From NCBI RefSeq assembly GCF_937903345.1, contig NZ_CALCZQ010000063.1, positions 68,076 to 132,075 on the forward strand: a stretch of 64,000 bases of DNA. Direction: 5' to 3'. Source of the stretch: an uncultured Emticicia sp. GTDB lineage: Bacteria; Bacteroidota; Bacteroidia; Cytophagales; Spirosomataceae. Positions 1 through 8,437 of this stretch are shown here, piece after piece. The translations under genes and the position numbers were made by a program. The notes below the pieces were generated by a model. The model saw only the letters and a program-made list of their open reading frames with translations. It was not told the origin of the DNA and searched no databases. Each line of letters starts with the position of its first letter. Position 1 is the stretch's first letter.

Positions 1-27
1 TTATTTGATTTTAAAGTAATCCTGTAA

Positions 28-120
28 ATCCTAAAATCCTGTTAATCAAGATTCTGACAATTTTTACAGGATTGTTTGGTTAGAAATCCCTAAAATCCTA
101 AAAATTAAGATTCTGACAAT
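28..120. repeat. Intergenic direct repeat pair
   Basis: Two copies of a unit of about 35 bp lie 59 bp apart. The 14-base word AAGATTCTGACAAT is identical at 48-61 and 107-120, and each copy is preceded by a stretch like ATCCTAAAATCC. A short inverse copy (TTTACAGGATT, 63-73) matches AATCCTGTAAA at 19-29. The repeat sits directly upstream of the GxxExxY gene. Its function is unknown. Confidence 0.6.
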
Positions 121-141
121 ATTAACAAAAGAAAAATTAAT

Positions 142-522
142 ATGACAATTGACGAAATAACTTACAAAATAAACGGCTGTGCAATGAAAGTTCACAATAC
201 GTTGGGGAATGGTTTTCAAGAAGTTATATATCAAAGATGTTTGGCTATAGAGCTTCAGCGAGCAGGTTTAGGTTTTGTTAGAGAAGAAGAACAAGATATT
301 TTTTATGATGGAATACAGGTAGGTACGCGAAGGGCAGATTTTATAGTAAACAATCAAATAGTGGTAGAACTAAAAGCTGTAATTGATTTAGAGCCAGTGC
401 ATTTAGCACAAGCAAAAAACTATTTGGTTGCATATAACAAACCAATTGGTCTTTTAATTAATTTTGGAAGTACTAGCTTACAATTAAAAAAAGTATTTCA
501 TCCAAAAATGAAAAATCAGTGA
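142..522 (+). CDS. GxxExxY family protein
   Basis: This 126-residue protein carries the motif that names the family: GNGFQEVIY at about residues 22-30, then a conserved run around residues 60-80 (RRADFIVNNQIVVELKA) that has the D...ExK spacing of a PD-(D/E)XK nuclease fold. It ends with a conserved hydrophobic strand (GLLINFGS). Members are common in Bacteroidota and often sit beside restriction or polysaccharide genes, but their role is not established. It lies 42 bp upstream of the type I R subunit on the same strand and could be co-transcribed with it. The length is normal for the family. The nuclease fold is an inference from the motif and has not been shown here. Confidence 0.85.
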   Translation: MTIDEITYKINGCAMKVHNTLGNGFQEVIYQRCLAIELQRAGLGFVREEEQDIFYDGIQVGTRRADFIVNNQIVVELKAVIDLEPVHLAQAKNYLVAYNKPIGLLINFGSTSLQLKKVFHPKMKNQ

Positions 523-563
523 AACAAGAACACAGGTTCTATTAAGCAACGAAACCAACTTAA

Positions 564-3500
564 ATGAGCAATTTTTCGTTTATATCTGGCCCTTGGTCTG
601 GTTTGGCCGCTGTTCCTCAAGAAGCAGAGCAGCATGTGTATCATGCACCGCTCTACTGTGCCATGCTCTGCCGCAAGAGTTTGGAGGAGTGGGTGCGTTG
701 GCTCTATGAGCATGATCCCGAGTTAGTATTACCGCATGATACCGGACTCAGCTCACTTATGCACGATACAGGCTTCAAACAACTCATAGCACCCAATCAG
801 TTTAAGCTTCTCAACCTGATTAGGAAGCAAGGCAATGATGCCGTACATACCAATATTAAACTAAAACCCGAAGATGCACTGCACGGTCTTAAACTGTTAC
901 ATGGCTTTTTGGGGTGGGTAGTGCAGGTATATAACGAAACTCGCCTAAGTATCAAACCCTTTGATGAAACGCTCGTACCGAAGGAACTCGGCAAAGACAA
1001 ATCAAAAGAAGAGCTGAAGCAGCTGGAGCAAGTCTATCAAGCCCAGCAAAGCAAACTCCAGCAACTCGAAGCCGAACTGGAGCGAATCAAGGCCATCAAA
1101 GACCAAAATATTAGCACTGTCATACCAGCCTCCGACCCCGACGAAGCCTTTACTCGCCAGCGGTATATTGATTTACTGCTGAGTGAAGCAGGCTGGAATA
1201 CGTCGGCTAACAATGTTCGAGAGTTTGCAGTAAATAATTGTATGCCCCAAGCTGATGGCAGTTTAGGCAATGGTTTTGCAGACTACGTTTTGTGGGGCGA
1301 CGATGGCAAACCATTGGCCGTAATAGAAGCCAAACGCACCAGAAGAGACCCACGAGTAGGCCAACATCAAGCCAAATGCTACGCCGATGGGCTACAACAA
1401 ACCTACGGTCAAAGGCCTGTGATTTTTTATTCAAATGGCTACCAAACTTGGCTTTGGGACGACCTCAACTATGCCCCAAGAGAAGTCTATGGTTTTTATA
1501 CCAAAGATGAGCTACAAGTACTCGTGCAGCGTAGAAAATCAAGGAAAAGTCTAGGTACACAGACCATCAATGCCGCCATTACCGACCGTTATTATCAGCA
1601 AGAGGCCATCAGAAAAGTGGCCGAAGCTTTAGAAAAAAACCAGCGTGAAGCCTTGCTCGTAATGGCCACAGGCACTGGAAAAACAAGGGTTTCGGCCTCA
1701 ATCATTGATTTTTTGAGCAAAGCCAATTGGATAAAACGAGTGCTGTTTTTGGCCGATAGAAACGCCTTGGTGAATCAAGCAAAGGTAAATTTGAATGATT
1801 ATTTGCCTAATCTGCCATCCGTTGACCTCACCAAAGAAAAAGAAGACGAAAGCAGCCGAATTGTGTTTTCGACCTACCAAACAATGATAAACATGATTGA
1901 TGGCGAAGCAGATGGCGATAATCGGATGTATGGCGTAGGACATTTTGATTTAATCGTTTTCGATGAAATCCATCGATCGGTTTATAATCGTTATAGACAT
2001 ATTTTCAAGTATTTTGATGGAATCCGCATTGGACTAACAGCCACACCACGCTCGCAAGGTGATAAAGATACTTATGGCTTATTTGATATGGAACCTAATA
2101 ATCCAACGTATGCCTATGAACTTGAGCAAGCCGTAAACGACCGGTTTTTAGTGCCACCAAAAGCAATTTCTGTACCGGTAAAGTTTCAGCGAAAAGGTAT
2201 CAAATATGCAGAACTCAGCGATGCAGAAAAACTGATTTATGAAGAACAGTTTAGCAATCCACTCACGGGTGAGTTTCCTGAAGAAATAGATGCCGCCGCT
2301 CTTAACAAATGGCTTTTCAATACCGATACCGTTGATAAAGTTATCGGGCATTTGATGCAAAACGGCATCAAAGTAGAAGGTGGCGACAAGCTCGCCAAGA
2401 GCATTATTTTTGCTCGCTCGCACATGCATGCCAAGTTCATCGAGGAACGTTTCAATAAACAATATCCAGCATACAAAGGGGAATTTCTAAAAGTAATTGA
2501 TTATCAGGAAGAGTATAGATACGACCTCCTGAATAAATTTAAAGACAAAGCCAAAATGCCACAAATTGCCGTATCGGTTGATATGCTCGATACAGGAATT
2601 GACGTGCCAGAAGTTTGTAATTTGGTGTTTTTTAAGCCAATTCGAAGTAGAACCAAATATTGGCAAATGATTGGACGAGGCACTCGTCTGTGCAAAGATT
2701 TGTTTGGTATTGAAGCTGATAAAAAAGAGTTTGTGATATTTGATTTCTGCGAAAATATTGAGTTTTTTAATGATAACCCAAAAGGTTTTGAAACCGAAAC
2801 GGGCAAATCGCTGAGTCAGCGATTGTTTGAATTGCGTTTGAAGCTTTCGATAGTATTGGCAGCCCAAGAAGACACGGAACTAAAAGCGTACGCCCAAGAA
2901 TTGCTTGAATATTTAATAAAGCAAACCCAAACACTCAATATGCAGAGTTTTTTGGTGCGTCAACACTGGGAAATCGTGGAAAAATACCAAGATACAAACC
3001 AATGGAATGCCCTAACAGATTTGGATATCAAAGCTATTTTCGATCATATAGCTCCACTCATTACCGAAACCGACCAAGACGAACAAGCTAAACGCTTTGA
3101 TGCCCTCATGCTCGACCTTCAACTCAGCGTTTTGAAAGGCGAAAAACGCCAAATGAGCCTTATTCAAAACTTGGTAATAATGGCACGAAAACTTAGCAAA
3201 AAGCTAGGAATTCCAGCAATAGCACAACGAAAAGAGCTTATAAGTGAGATTCAAGAAAAAGCTTTTTGGGAGCGTATAACAATTCCGAATATTGAGAAAA
3301 TTAGACTTGAATTACGTGAATTGATAAAGTTTTTAGAGCCTGAAAAAACTTCTATCTATTACACCTCGTATGAAGATGAATTGATACAATCAGAGGTAAA
3401 AGAACATCCATTGGTCTATAATTTCAATGATTTAGAAACCTACAAGCGGAAAGTAGAGCAATATCTGAAAGCACAAAGTAATAATCTGACGATTCATAAA

Positions 3501-3902
3501 CTTCGAAATAATATACCAATTACTAAAACCGAGCTAAACGAGCTGGAGCAGTTCTTATTTGAGCAGGGCAGTATTGGCAGCAAAGAAGAATTTATTAAAG
3601 CCTACGGTGAGCAGCCTTTGGGAAAATTTATAAGAAACATTGTTGGTTTAGACGTTAATGCTGCAAAATTGGCTTTTGGCGAAATATTGAGTAAACAAAC
3701 GCTCAATTCGCAACAAATCAGATTCATTGATACTATCATCAATTTTCTGAGTGTTAAAGGCATCATCGAACCAGCCAAACTTTTCGATTCACCTTTTACA
3801 GACATCAATACCAGCGGTATTATGGGAGTTTTTGATGTCAGCACATCGACTCGCATTATTTCACTCATCGAGGCAATCAACCATAATGCCGAAGTGGCTT
3901 AA
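564..3902 (+). CDS. hsdR: Type I restriction enzyme R subunit (HsdR, DUF4145-containing)
   Basis: This is the ATP-dependent translocase and nuclease subunit of a type I restriction system, 1,112 residues long. In order I see a DUF4145-like helical domain (about 25-135), a charged coiled coil (about 150-185), an HsdR N-terminal nuclease domain with D...EAK near residues 240-256, a superfamily 2 helicase core and a long helical C-terminus of the EcoEI R type. The helicase shows Walker A MATGTGKT near 368, DEIH near 467, TATPR near 491 and QMIGRGTR near 702. Cutting needs HsdM and HsdS, which are not in this window. They may lie to the left of position 1, or this may be an orphan. The first 1 kb is visibly richer in G+C than the last 1.5 kb. 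Confidence 0.92.
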   Translation: MSNFSFISGPWSGLAAVPQEAEQHVYHAPLYCAMLCRKSLEEWVRWLYEHDPELVLPHDTGLSSLMHDTGFKQLIAPNQFKLLNLIRKQGNDAVHTNIKLKPEDALHGLKLLHGFLGWVVQVYNETRLSIKPFDETLVPKELGKDKSKEELKQLEQVYQAQQSKLQQLEAELERIKAIKDQNISTVIPASDPDEAFTRQRYIDLLLSEAGWNTSANNVREFAVNNCMPQADGSLGNGFADYVLWGDDGKPLAVIEAKRTRRDPRVGQHQAKCYADGLQQTYGQRPVIFYSNGYQTWLWDDLNYAPREVYGFYTKDELQVLVQRRKSRKSLGTQTINAAITDRYYQQEAIRKVAEALEKNQREALLVMATGTGKTRVSASIIDFLSKANWIKRVLFLADRNALVNQAKVNLNDYLPNLPSVDLTKEKEDESSRIVFSTYQTMINMIDGEADGDNRMYGVGHFDLIVFDEIHRSVYNRYRHIFKYFDGIRIGLTATPRSQGDKDTYGLFDMEPNNPTYAYELEQAVNDRFLVPPKAISVPVKFQRKGIKYAELSDAEKLIYEEQFSNPLTGEFPEEIDAAALNKWLFNTDTVDKVIGHLMQNGIKVEGGDKLAKSIIFARSHMHAKFIEERFNKQYPAYKGEFLKVIDYQEEYRYDLLNKFKDKAKMPQIAVSVDMLDTGIDVPEVCNLVFFKPIRSRTKYWQMIGRGTRLCKDLFGIEADKKEFVIFDFCENIEFFNDNPKGFETETGKSLSQRLFELRLKLSIVLAAQEDTELKAYAQELLEYLIKQTQTLNMQSFLVRQHWEIVEKYQDTNQWNALTDLDIKAIFDHIAPLITETDQDEQAKRFDALMLDLQLSVLKGEKRQMSLIQNLVIMARKLSKKLGIPAIAQRKELISEIQEKAFWERITIPNIEKIRLELRELIKFLEPEKTSIYYTSYEDELIQSEVKEHPLVYNFNDLETYKRKVEQYLKAQSNNLTIHKLRNNIPITKTELNELEQFLFEQGSIGSKEEFIKAYGEQPLGKFIRNIVGLDVNAAKLAFGEILSKQTLNSQQIRFIDTIINFLSVKGIIEPAKLFDSPFTDINTSGIMGVFDVSTSTRIISLIEAINHNAEVA

Positions 3903-3925
3903 TTAGCCTTCACTGAAAATAAAAA

Positions 3926-3952
3926 GTTGTGTGCAGATAGGCTGCACACAAC
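3926..3952 (+). terminator. Hairpin after hsdR
   Basis: A perfect 11-bp stem (GTTGTGTGCAG at 3926-3936, CTGCACACAAC at 3942-3952) with a 5-base loop stands 24 bp after the hsdR stop. It is followed by a weak T-rich run, so it is a plausible transcription terminator but not a textbook one. Confidence 0.6.
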
Positions 3953-4136
3953 ATATTTTGGCAAATGATTTTTATCTCAAAAAACGCTGCATTTATAAAG
4001 CATACTCATCATCGAAACCTGTATGTTTGGAAATTCCAACAACAACTCTATCAATTCTTTGGAGAATATTGCCTATTAATGCTAACTTACAGCATATTTA
4101 TAAAAAACTATTCAATCTTAAACTCTTCCTTAAAAT

Positions 4137-5297
4137 ATGAAATCAAAATTTCTTGGTTTGCTACTGTTTAGTGCATTTTTATTTCAAAATTGTACCTCAA
4201 AAAAAGAAGAATCTACTTCAGGTGATTCTACAAAAGCTGTAAATAAAATTGAAAAAATAAGCTACGGCAAACTTCCTACTGGCGAAGCGGCAGACCTTTA
4301 TACATTAAAAAACAGTGCTGGAATGGTTGTAAAAATTACTAATTATGGTGGAATTATTACTTATTGGTCAGCTCCAGACAAAAATGGAAAATATGCTGAT
4401 GTGGCACTTGGCTGCGATTCTTTGGGAGGATACCTTAAAAGTTCGCCATTTTTTGGTGCATTGGTTGGTCGATATGGAAATAGAATCGCAAAGGGTAAAT
4501 TTACGCTTGATGGAAAACCATATACCTTGGCTCAAAACAATGGTGTTAACTCTCTCCATGGTGGTAAAAAAGGATTCGATAAAGTTATTTGGGCAGCAAC
4601 GCCAATTGATGGCGAAGAGCCTCAACTAAAACTCATCTATACCTCGGCCGACGGTGAAGAAGGCTATCCTGGGAAATTAGATGTTGAGGTGGTTTATACT
4701 TTACAAAAAGACAATTCATTAAAGATTGATTATAAAGCAAATACTGATAAGCCAACGGTTGTCAACTTGACAAATCACGCATATTTTAATCTTTCGGGCG
4801 ATTTTAGCAAGGAAATTCTAGATCACGAAGTGACACTCAACGCAAATAATTTTTTACCAGTTGATGAAACGTTAATTCCTACAGGCGAATTGAAAGCAGT
4901 AGCAGGAACACCGTTTGATTTTACAAAATCATTCAAAATCGGTGCGAGAATCAACGATGCAAAAGATATTCAAATTAAATACGGCAAGGGCTATGACCAT
5001 TGTTGGGTAGCAACCGATTCAAGCAAAACTTTGAAAACAATTGCGAGTGTTTACGAACCAACTTCTGGGCGTGTGATGGAAGTCTTAACAACCGAACCAG
5101 CAGTACAATTTTACACTGGAAATTTCTTAGATGGACTGCCTGCAGGAAAAGGTGTTAATTATAATTTTCGTACAGGATTTTGTTTAGAAACTCAACATTT
5201 TCCAAATTCACCCAATGAAGCAAAATTCCCAACAACTGTTTTAAGACCTAACGAAACTTATACAACGACAACAGTCTATAAGTTTTCGGCAAAATAA
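4137..5297 (+). CDS. galM: Aldose 1-epimerase (mutarotase), lipoprotein
   Basis: It interconverts the alpha and beta anomers of sugars such as galactose and glucose. The 386-residue product starts with a hydrophobic signal ending FLFQNC, which suggests a lipid-anchored periplasmic or outer membrane protein; this is usual for Bacteroidota GalM. The catalytic residues of the family are visible: His in NSLHGGKKGFD, His in NLTNHAYFNLSG, and Glu in GFCLETQHFPNSPN. The length is normal for the family plus a leader. It is transcribed alone, convergent with hisD. No sugar operon is attached, so its substrate is not indicated. Confidence 0.93.
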   Translation: MKSKFLGLLLFSAFLFQNCTSKKEESTSGDSTKAVNKIEKISYGKLPTGEAADLYTLKNSAGMVVKITNYGGIITYWSAPDKNGKYADVALGCDSLGGYLKSSPFFGALVGRYGNRIAKGKFTLDGKPYTLAQNNGVNSLHGGKKGFDKVIWAATPIDGEEPQLKLIYTSADGEEGYPGKLDVEVVYTLQKDNSLKIDYKANTDKPTVVNLTNHAYFNLSGDFSKEILDHEVTLNANNFLPVDETLIPTGELKAVAGTPFDFTKSFKIGARINDAKDIQIKYGKGYDHCWVATDSSKTLKTIASVYEPTSGRVMEVLTTEPAVQFYTGNFLDGLPAGKGVNYNFRTGFCLETQHFPNSPNEAKFPTTVLRPNETYTTTTVYKFSAK

Positions 5298-5313
5298 AAC
5301 AAAGATAGTTCCA

Positions 5314-5344
5314 CGGAAGGTTTCGCTTTGAGGGAAGCCTTCCG
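5314..5344. terminator. Weak hairpin between galM and hisD
   Basis: CGGAAGG (5314-5320) pairs with CCTTCCG (5338-5344), and the inner bases extend the pairing imperfectly. It sits in the 55-bp gap between two convergent genes and could end both transcripts. There is no strong T-run. Confidence 0.4.
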
Positions 5345-5352
5345 AAATTAAA

Positions 5353-6624
5353 TCAACTCAACAAACTTTCCATTCTCAATGTCACGGCTCGTTTATGAGC
5401 TTCCAGTGATTCAGCCTCAGCCATTAATTCTACTGTTGGGCCGATATTAAGAATTCCTTGTTTTGAAATTTCTTGAAAGGTGATTTTCTTGACAAAACTA
5501 TCAAGCGATACGCCACTATAAGCACGAGCGTAACCGTTGGTTGGTAAGGTATGATTTGTGCCAGAAGCATAATCGCCGCATGATTCAGGTGTATAATTTC
5601 CTAAAAATATTGAACCTGCATTGATTATCTTTTCGCCAACCTCATTATAATTTTCAACAGCTAGAATCAGATGCTCAGGAGCATATTCATTCAACATATC
5701 TATACAATCTTCTTGATTTTCGAGCAAAATAATCTTAGAGTTTTCGATTGCTTTGGAAGCTAAATCTTTTCTTGGTAAACGATTCAATTGGCCAGAAACA
5801 GCTAAATTTACGGCAGAAACAAACTTCTTGCTCGTAGAAACTAACAAAACTTGGCTATCAGCACCGTGTTCGGCTTGCGAGAGTAAATCGGCAGCCACAA
5901 ACGAAGGTACAGCCGAATCATCGGCCATCACTGCTACTTCTGATGGCCCTGCTGGCATATCAATTGCAACGCCTTCTTTGCTCAATAGTTGCTTGGCAGC
6001 TGTTACATATTGATTTCCCGGCCCAAATATTTTATACACCTGTGGAATCGTATCAGTTCCATAAGCCATTGCGGCAATGGCTTGAGCACCCCCTATTCTG
6101 AAAACTTTGGTGATTCCTACTAATTTTGCTGCATAATAAATCGCTGGATGATTGCTCGGTGAACATAAAATTCGTTCTTGACATTCGGCAATTTGGGCAG
6201 GAATTCCCAACATCAAAACTGTTGAAAAAAGAGGAGCAGTTCCACCCGGAATATAGAAACCTACCTTCTGAATACCTACACTTTTTCTCCAGCATCTTAC
6301 GCCTGCCATTGTTTCAATAACTTCGGGAGATTGCTTTTGAGCTTCGTGGAAAGTATAAATATTTTTGTATGCTTGTAAAATCGCAACCTTCAATTCTTCT
6401 GAAAGCTGAGTTTCGGCTGCGTTGATTTCTTCTTGAGAAACTTGAAAATTATTAAGTTCGATTTTATCAAATTTCAAAGCAAACTCTTTGAGAGCGGCAT
6501 CGCCTTCGAGTTTTACTTTTTGTAAAATGGGCAATACTTTCTGCTCAATTTCAACCATTTCTTGTACAGGTCGAGCAAGTAACTGCTTCCATTCAGAGCG
6601 TTGTGGAAATGATATAATATTCAT
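5353..6624 (-). CDS. hisD: Histidinol dehydrogenase
   Basis: HisD oxidises L-histidinol to L-histidine in two NAD-dependent steps, the last of the pathway, using zinc. The 423-residue product matches the family length. Visible signatures are GPGNQYVTAAKQ, the glycine-rich DMPAGPSEVAVMAD segment, LSQAEHGADSQ with the zinc-binding Gln and His, and ESCGDYASGTNHTLPT with the later catalytic Glu and His. It is downstream of hisG on the same strand, with a Uma2-like gene between them. hisC and the other his genes are not in the window, so the pathway is split in this genome. Confidence 0.96.
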   Translation of the reverse strand: MNIISFPQRSEWKQLLARPVQEMVEIEQKVLPILQKVKLEGDAALKEFALKFDKIELNNFQVSQEEINAAETQLSEELKVAILQAYKNIYTFHEAQKQSPEVIETMAGVRCWRKSVGIQKVGFYIPGGTAPLFSTVLMLGIPAQIAECQERILCSPSNHPAIYYAAKLVGITKVFRIGGAQAIAAMAYGTDTIPQVYKIFGPGNQYVTAAKQLLSKEGVAIDMPAGPSEVAVMADDSAVPSFVAADLLSQAEHGADSQVLLVSTSKKFVSAVNLAVSGQLNRLPRKDLASKAIENSKIILLENQEDCIDMLNEYAPEHLILAVENYNEVGEKIINAGSIFLGNYTPESCGDYASGTNHTLPTNGYARAYSGVSLDSFVKKITFQEISKQGILNIGPTVELMAEAESLEAHKRAVTLRMESLLS

Positions 6625-6645
6625 TTATTTATTTCTAAAAATGCT

Positions 6646-7224
6646 TTACTCTATGATTGTATCAAAAATCGTATCCATATCTACTTCAAAACCTTCTAGA
6701 ACTTGGCTTTTTATCATTTTTTCAGCCATTGGTAATGCTTGAAATCTGTCTCCTTCTAATATGTATTGATGAACAACTTGTTCATAAGGATATACAACCC
6801 AATATTCTTTCACACCTGCTTGCTCATATATTTGAAATTTAGTGCTTACTTCCTTACGAGAATTTCCTAATGAAAGTATTTCAATAACCAAATCTGGTGA
6901 ACCAACACAACCTTGTTTTTTAATTTTAGTGGTATCACAAATGACACATAAATCAGGCTGAACAACAGTTTCTCCTTCACCTTTTATTGATGGCAAATAC
7001 ACATCGAATGGAGCAAAAAAGACCTTACATGGCTTTTTTTGTAAATAATTTCGTAAAACCCAATGTAAAGTTCCTGCAATTTCTTGATGTGTACTTGTGG
7101 GTGCAGGTGACATTTTAGCAACATAACCACGTAGGAGTTCTACTCTTTCTTGAAATTTCCAAGAAAGATAATCCTTGAAGGTATAAGCCTTTGTAAGGTC
7201 TAATTGTTCGATGCTTGTTATCAT
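6646..7224 (-). CDS. Uma2 family putative endonuclease (DUF820)
   Basis: I take the start at 7224 (MITSIEQL), giving 192 residues; an upstream ATG at 7269 in the same frame would add 15 residues with no family match. Uma2/DUF820 proteins have a PD-(D/E)XK nuclease-like fold. Here the conserved parts are RVELLRGYVAKMSPAP, VVQPDLCVI and the core SPDLVIEILSLGNSRKE, followed by YEQAGVKEYWVV. The family is very abundant in Cyanobacteria and common in Bacteroidota, often as stray copies; its biological role is unclear. This copy is inserted between hisG and hisD, only 21 bp from hisD, so it is probably transcribed with them. I see no functional link to histidine synthesis. Confidence 0.88.
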   Translation of the reverse strand: MITSIEQLDLTKAYTFKDYLSWKFQERVELLRGYVAKMSPAPTSTHQEIAGTLHWVLRNYLQKKPCKVFFAPFDVYLPSIKGEGETVVQPDLCVICDTTKIKKQGCVGSPDLVIEILSLGNSRKEVSTKFQIYEQAGVKEYWVVYPYEQVVHQYILEGDRFQALPMAEKMIKSQVLEGFEVDMDTIFDTIIE

Positions 7225-7321
7225 TTTATTTACTGAAATATATTTAATACTGATTGAAACATGATACAAAACTCAAAAGATTGAATTCTCCTGTCTTTTG
7301 TCTCGAATCTTATATCTAAAA

Positions 7322-8191
7322 TCAATAAATCATTTTTTCAATCGGAATCACTAGAATACCCTCTGCCCCAGCGGATCGAATCGCTTCGATGTTTTCCCAA
7401 AACTGATTTTCTTCTAATACCGAATGAATCGAACTCCAACCTTCCATTGCCAATGGCACGATAGTCGGACTTTTCATTCCTGGAATCATATTGATAATGT
7501 CTTGGAGTTTATCATTTGGAGCATTTAACAAAATATATTTATTATTTTGAGCCGTTTGAACAGCTTTTACTCTGAATAACAATTTGTTGAGTGTATCGTG
7601 TTTCGCTTTTGATAATTTTTTGTTTGAAATCAAAATTGCTTCCGAACGAAAAATTGTCTCAACTTCTTTTAAACCATTGCTCAAAAGTGTACTTCCTGAA
7701 CTTACAATATCGCAAACACCTTCAGCTAAACCAATACTTGGTGCAATTTCAACCGAACCACTTATTTCGTGAATTTCAGCTTTTACACCTTGCTCTTTCA
7801 GATAATCTCCCAAGATTCGAGGGTAAGAAGTTGCAATGCTTTTTCCTTGAAAATCATTGATACTATTGTATTCTATACCTCGAGGAACAGCAATCGAAAG
7901 TCGGCATTTTGAAAAACCCAGGCGATAAGTAATTTCGGCCTGACGATTTGATTCAATAAATACATTTTCCCCCACAATACCGATATCAGCAACACCGTCT
8001 TCTACATAACCTGCAATATCATCATCTCTTAAAAAAAGAAACTCCGCAGGAAAATTTGATGAAGATGTTTTAAGTTTTCCTGTACCACTTTCAAACTTAA
8101 TTCCACACTCTTTAAACAATCTAAACGAATCCTCGCTTAATCTACCCGATTTTTGGAGGGCAATCCTCAATATTGAATCTGTATTTGGCAT
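7322..8191 (-). CDS. hisG: ATP phosphoribosyltransferase, long form
   Basis: HisG joins ATP and PRPP, the first and feedback-controlled step of histidine synthesis. I take the start at 8191 (MPNTDSILRIALQK); the longer open frame to 8224 adds 11 residues that do not fit the family. The 289-residue length and the C-terminal part (from about 210) show the long form that carries the histidine-binding ACT-like regulatory domain and needs no HisZ. Motifs include ALQKSGRLSEDS at the start and the phosphate loop region EISGSVEIAPSIGLAEGVCDIVSSGSTL. It begins the short hisG-uma2-hisD group. Confidence 0.95.
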   Translation of the reverse strand: MPNTDSILRIALQKSGRLSEDSFRLFKECGIKFESGTGKLKTSSSNFPAEFLFLRDDDIAGYVEDGVADIGIVGENVFIESNRQAEITYRLGFSKCRLSIAVPRGIEYNSINDFQGKSIATSYPRILGDYLKEQGVKAEIHEISGSVEIAPSIGLAEGVCDIVSSGSTLLSNGLKEVETIFRSEAILISNKKLSKAKHDTLNKLLFRVKAVQTAQNNKYILLNAPNDKLQDIINMIPGMKSPTIVPLAMEGWSSIHSVLEENQFWENIEAIRSAGAEGILVIPIEKMIY

Positions 8192-8363
8192 GTTAATTGA
8201 AAAATTTCTTTGGTCAAAACACAAAATTAGCTTAATCGAATGTCAATGACAAAATATTATTCGGTAATAAGCAAAAACAATTAAAGATAACGTCAAAAAA
8301 CTATCAAAAAGTTTTAAAAATTAAAACCACGACCTTAAATTATCTTATTATCTAGGAACGATT

Positions 8364-8415
8364 TATTTTTGTGTTTTCAAAATATAGGTTATTTATTGAA
8401 TCTAATCTATTTTTG
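8364..8415 (+). promoter_or_regulatory. Candidate Bacteroidota promoter boxes
   Basis: Two TATTTTTG octamers (8364-8371 and 8408-8415) match the Bacteroidota -7 consensus TAnnTTTG. The second would place the transcript start about 15-20 bp before the ATG at 8438. No clear -33 TTG was found at the right distance for either, so this is a weak call. Confidence 0.35.
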
Positions 8416-8437
8416 AATAAAAAAGACTTATCGACTA

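Noticed and set aside
2487..2867. 126-residue minus-strand frame inside hsdR
   Set aside because: Complement of a clear helicase-coding region, with no protein motif.
4345..4629. 94-residue frame inside galM
   Set aside because: It overlaps galM in another frame and has no family resemblance; it is a shadow reading.
5309..5330. parS half-site in the galM-hisD gap (GTTCCACG)
   Set aside because: Only one half is present, in a convergent terminator region; a chance match is likely.
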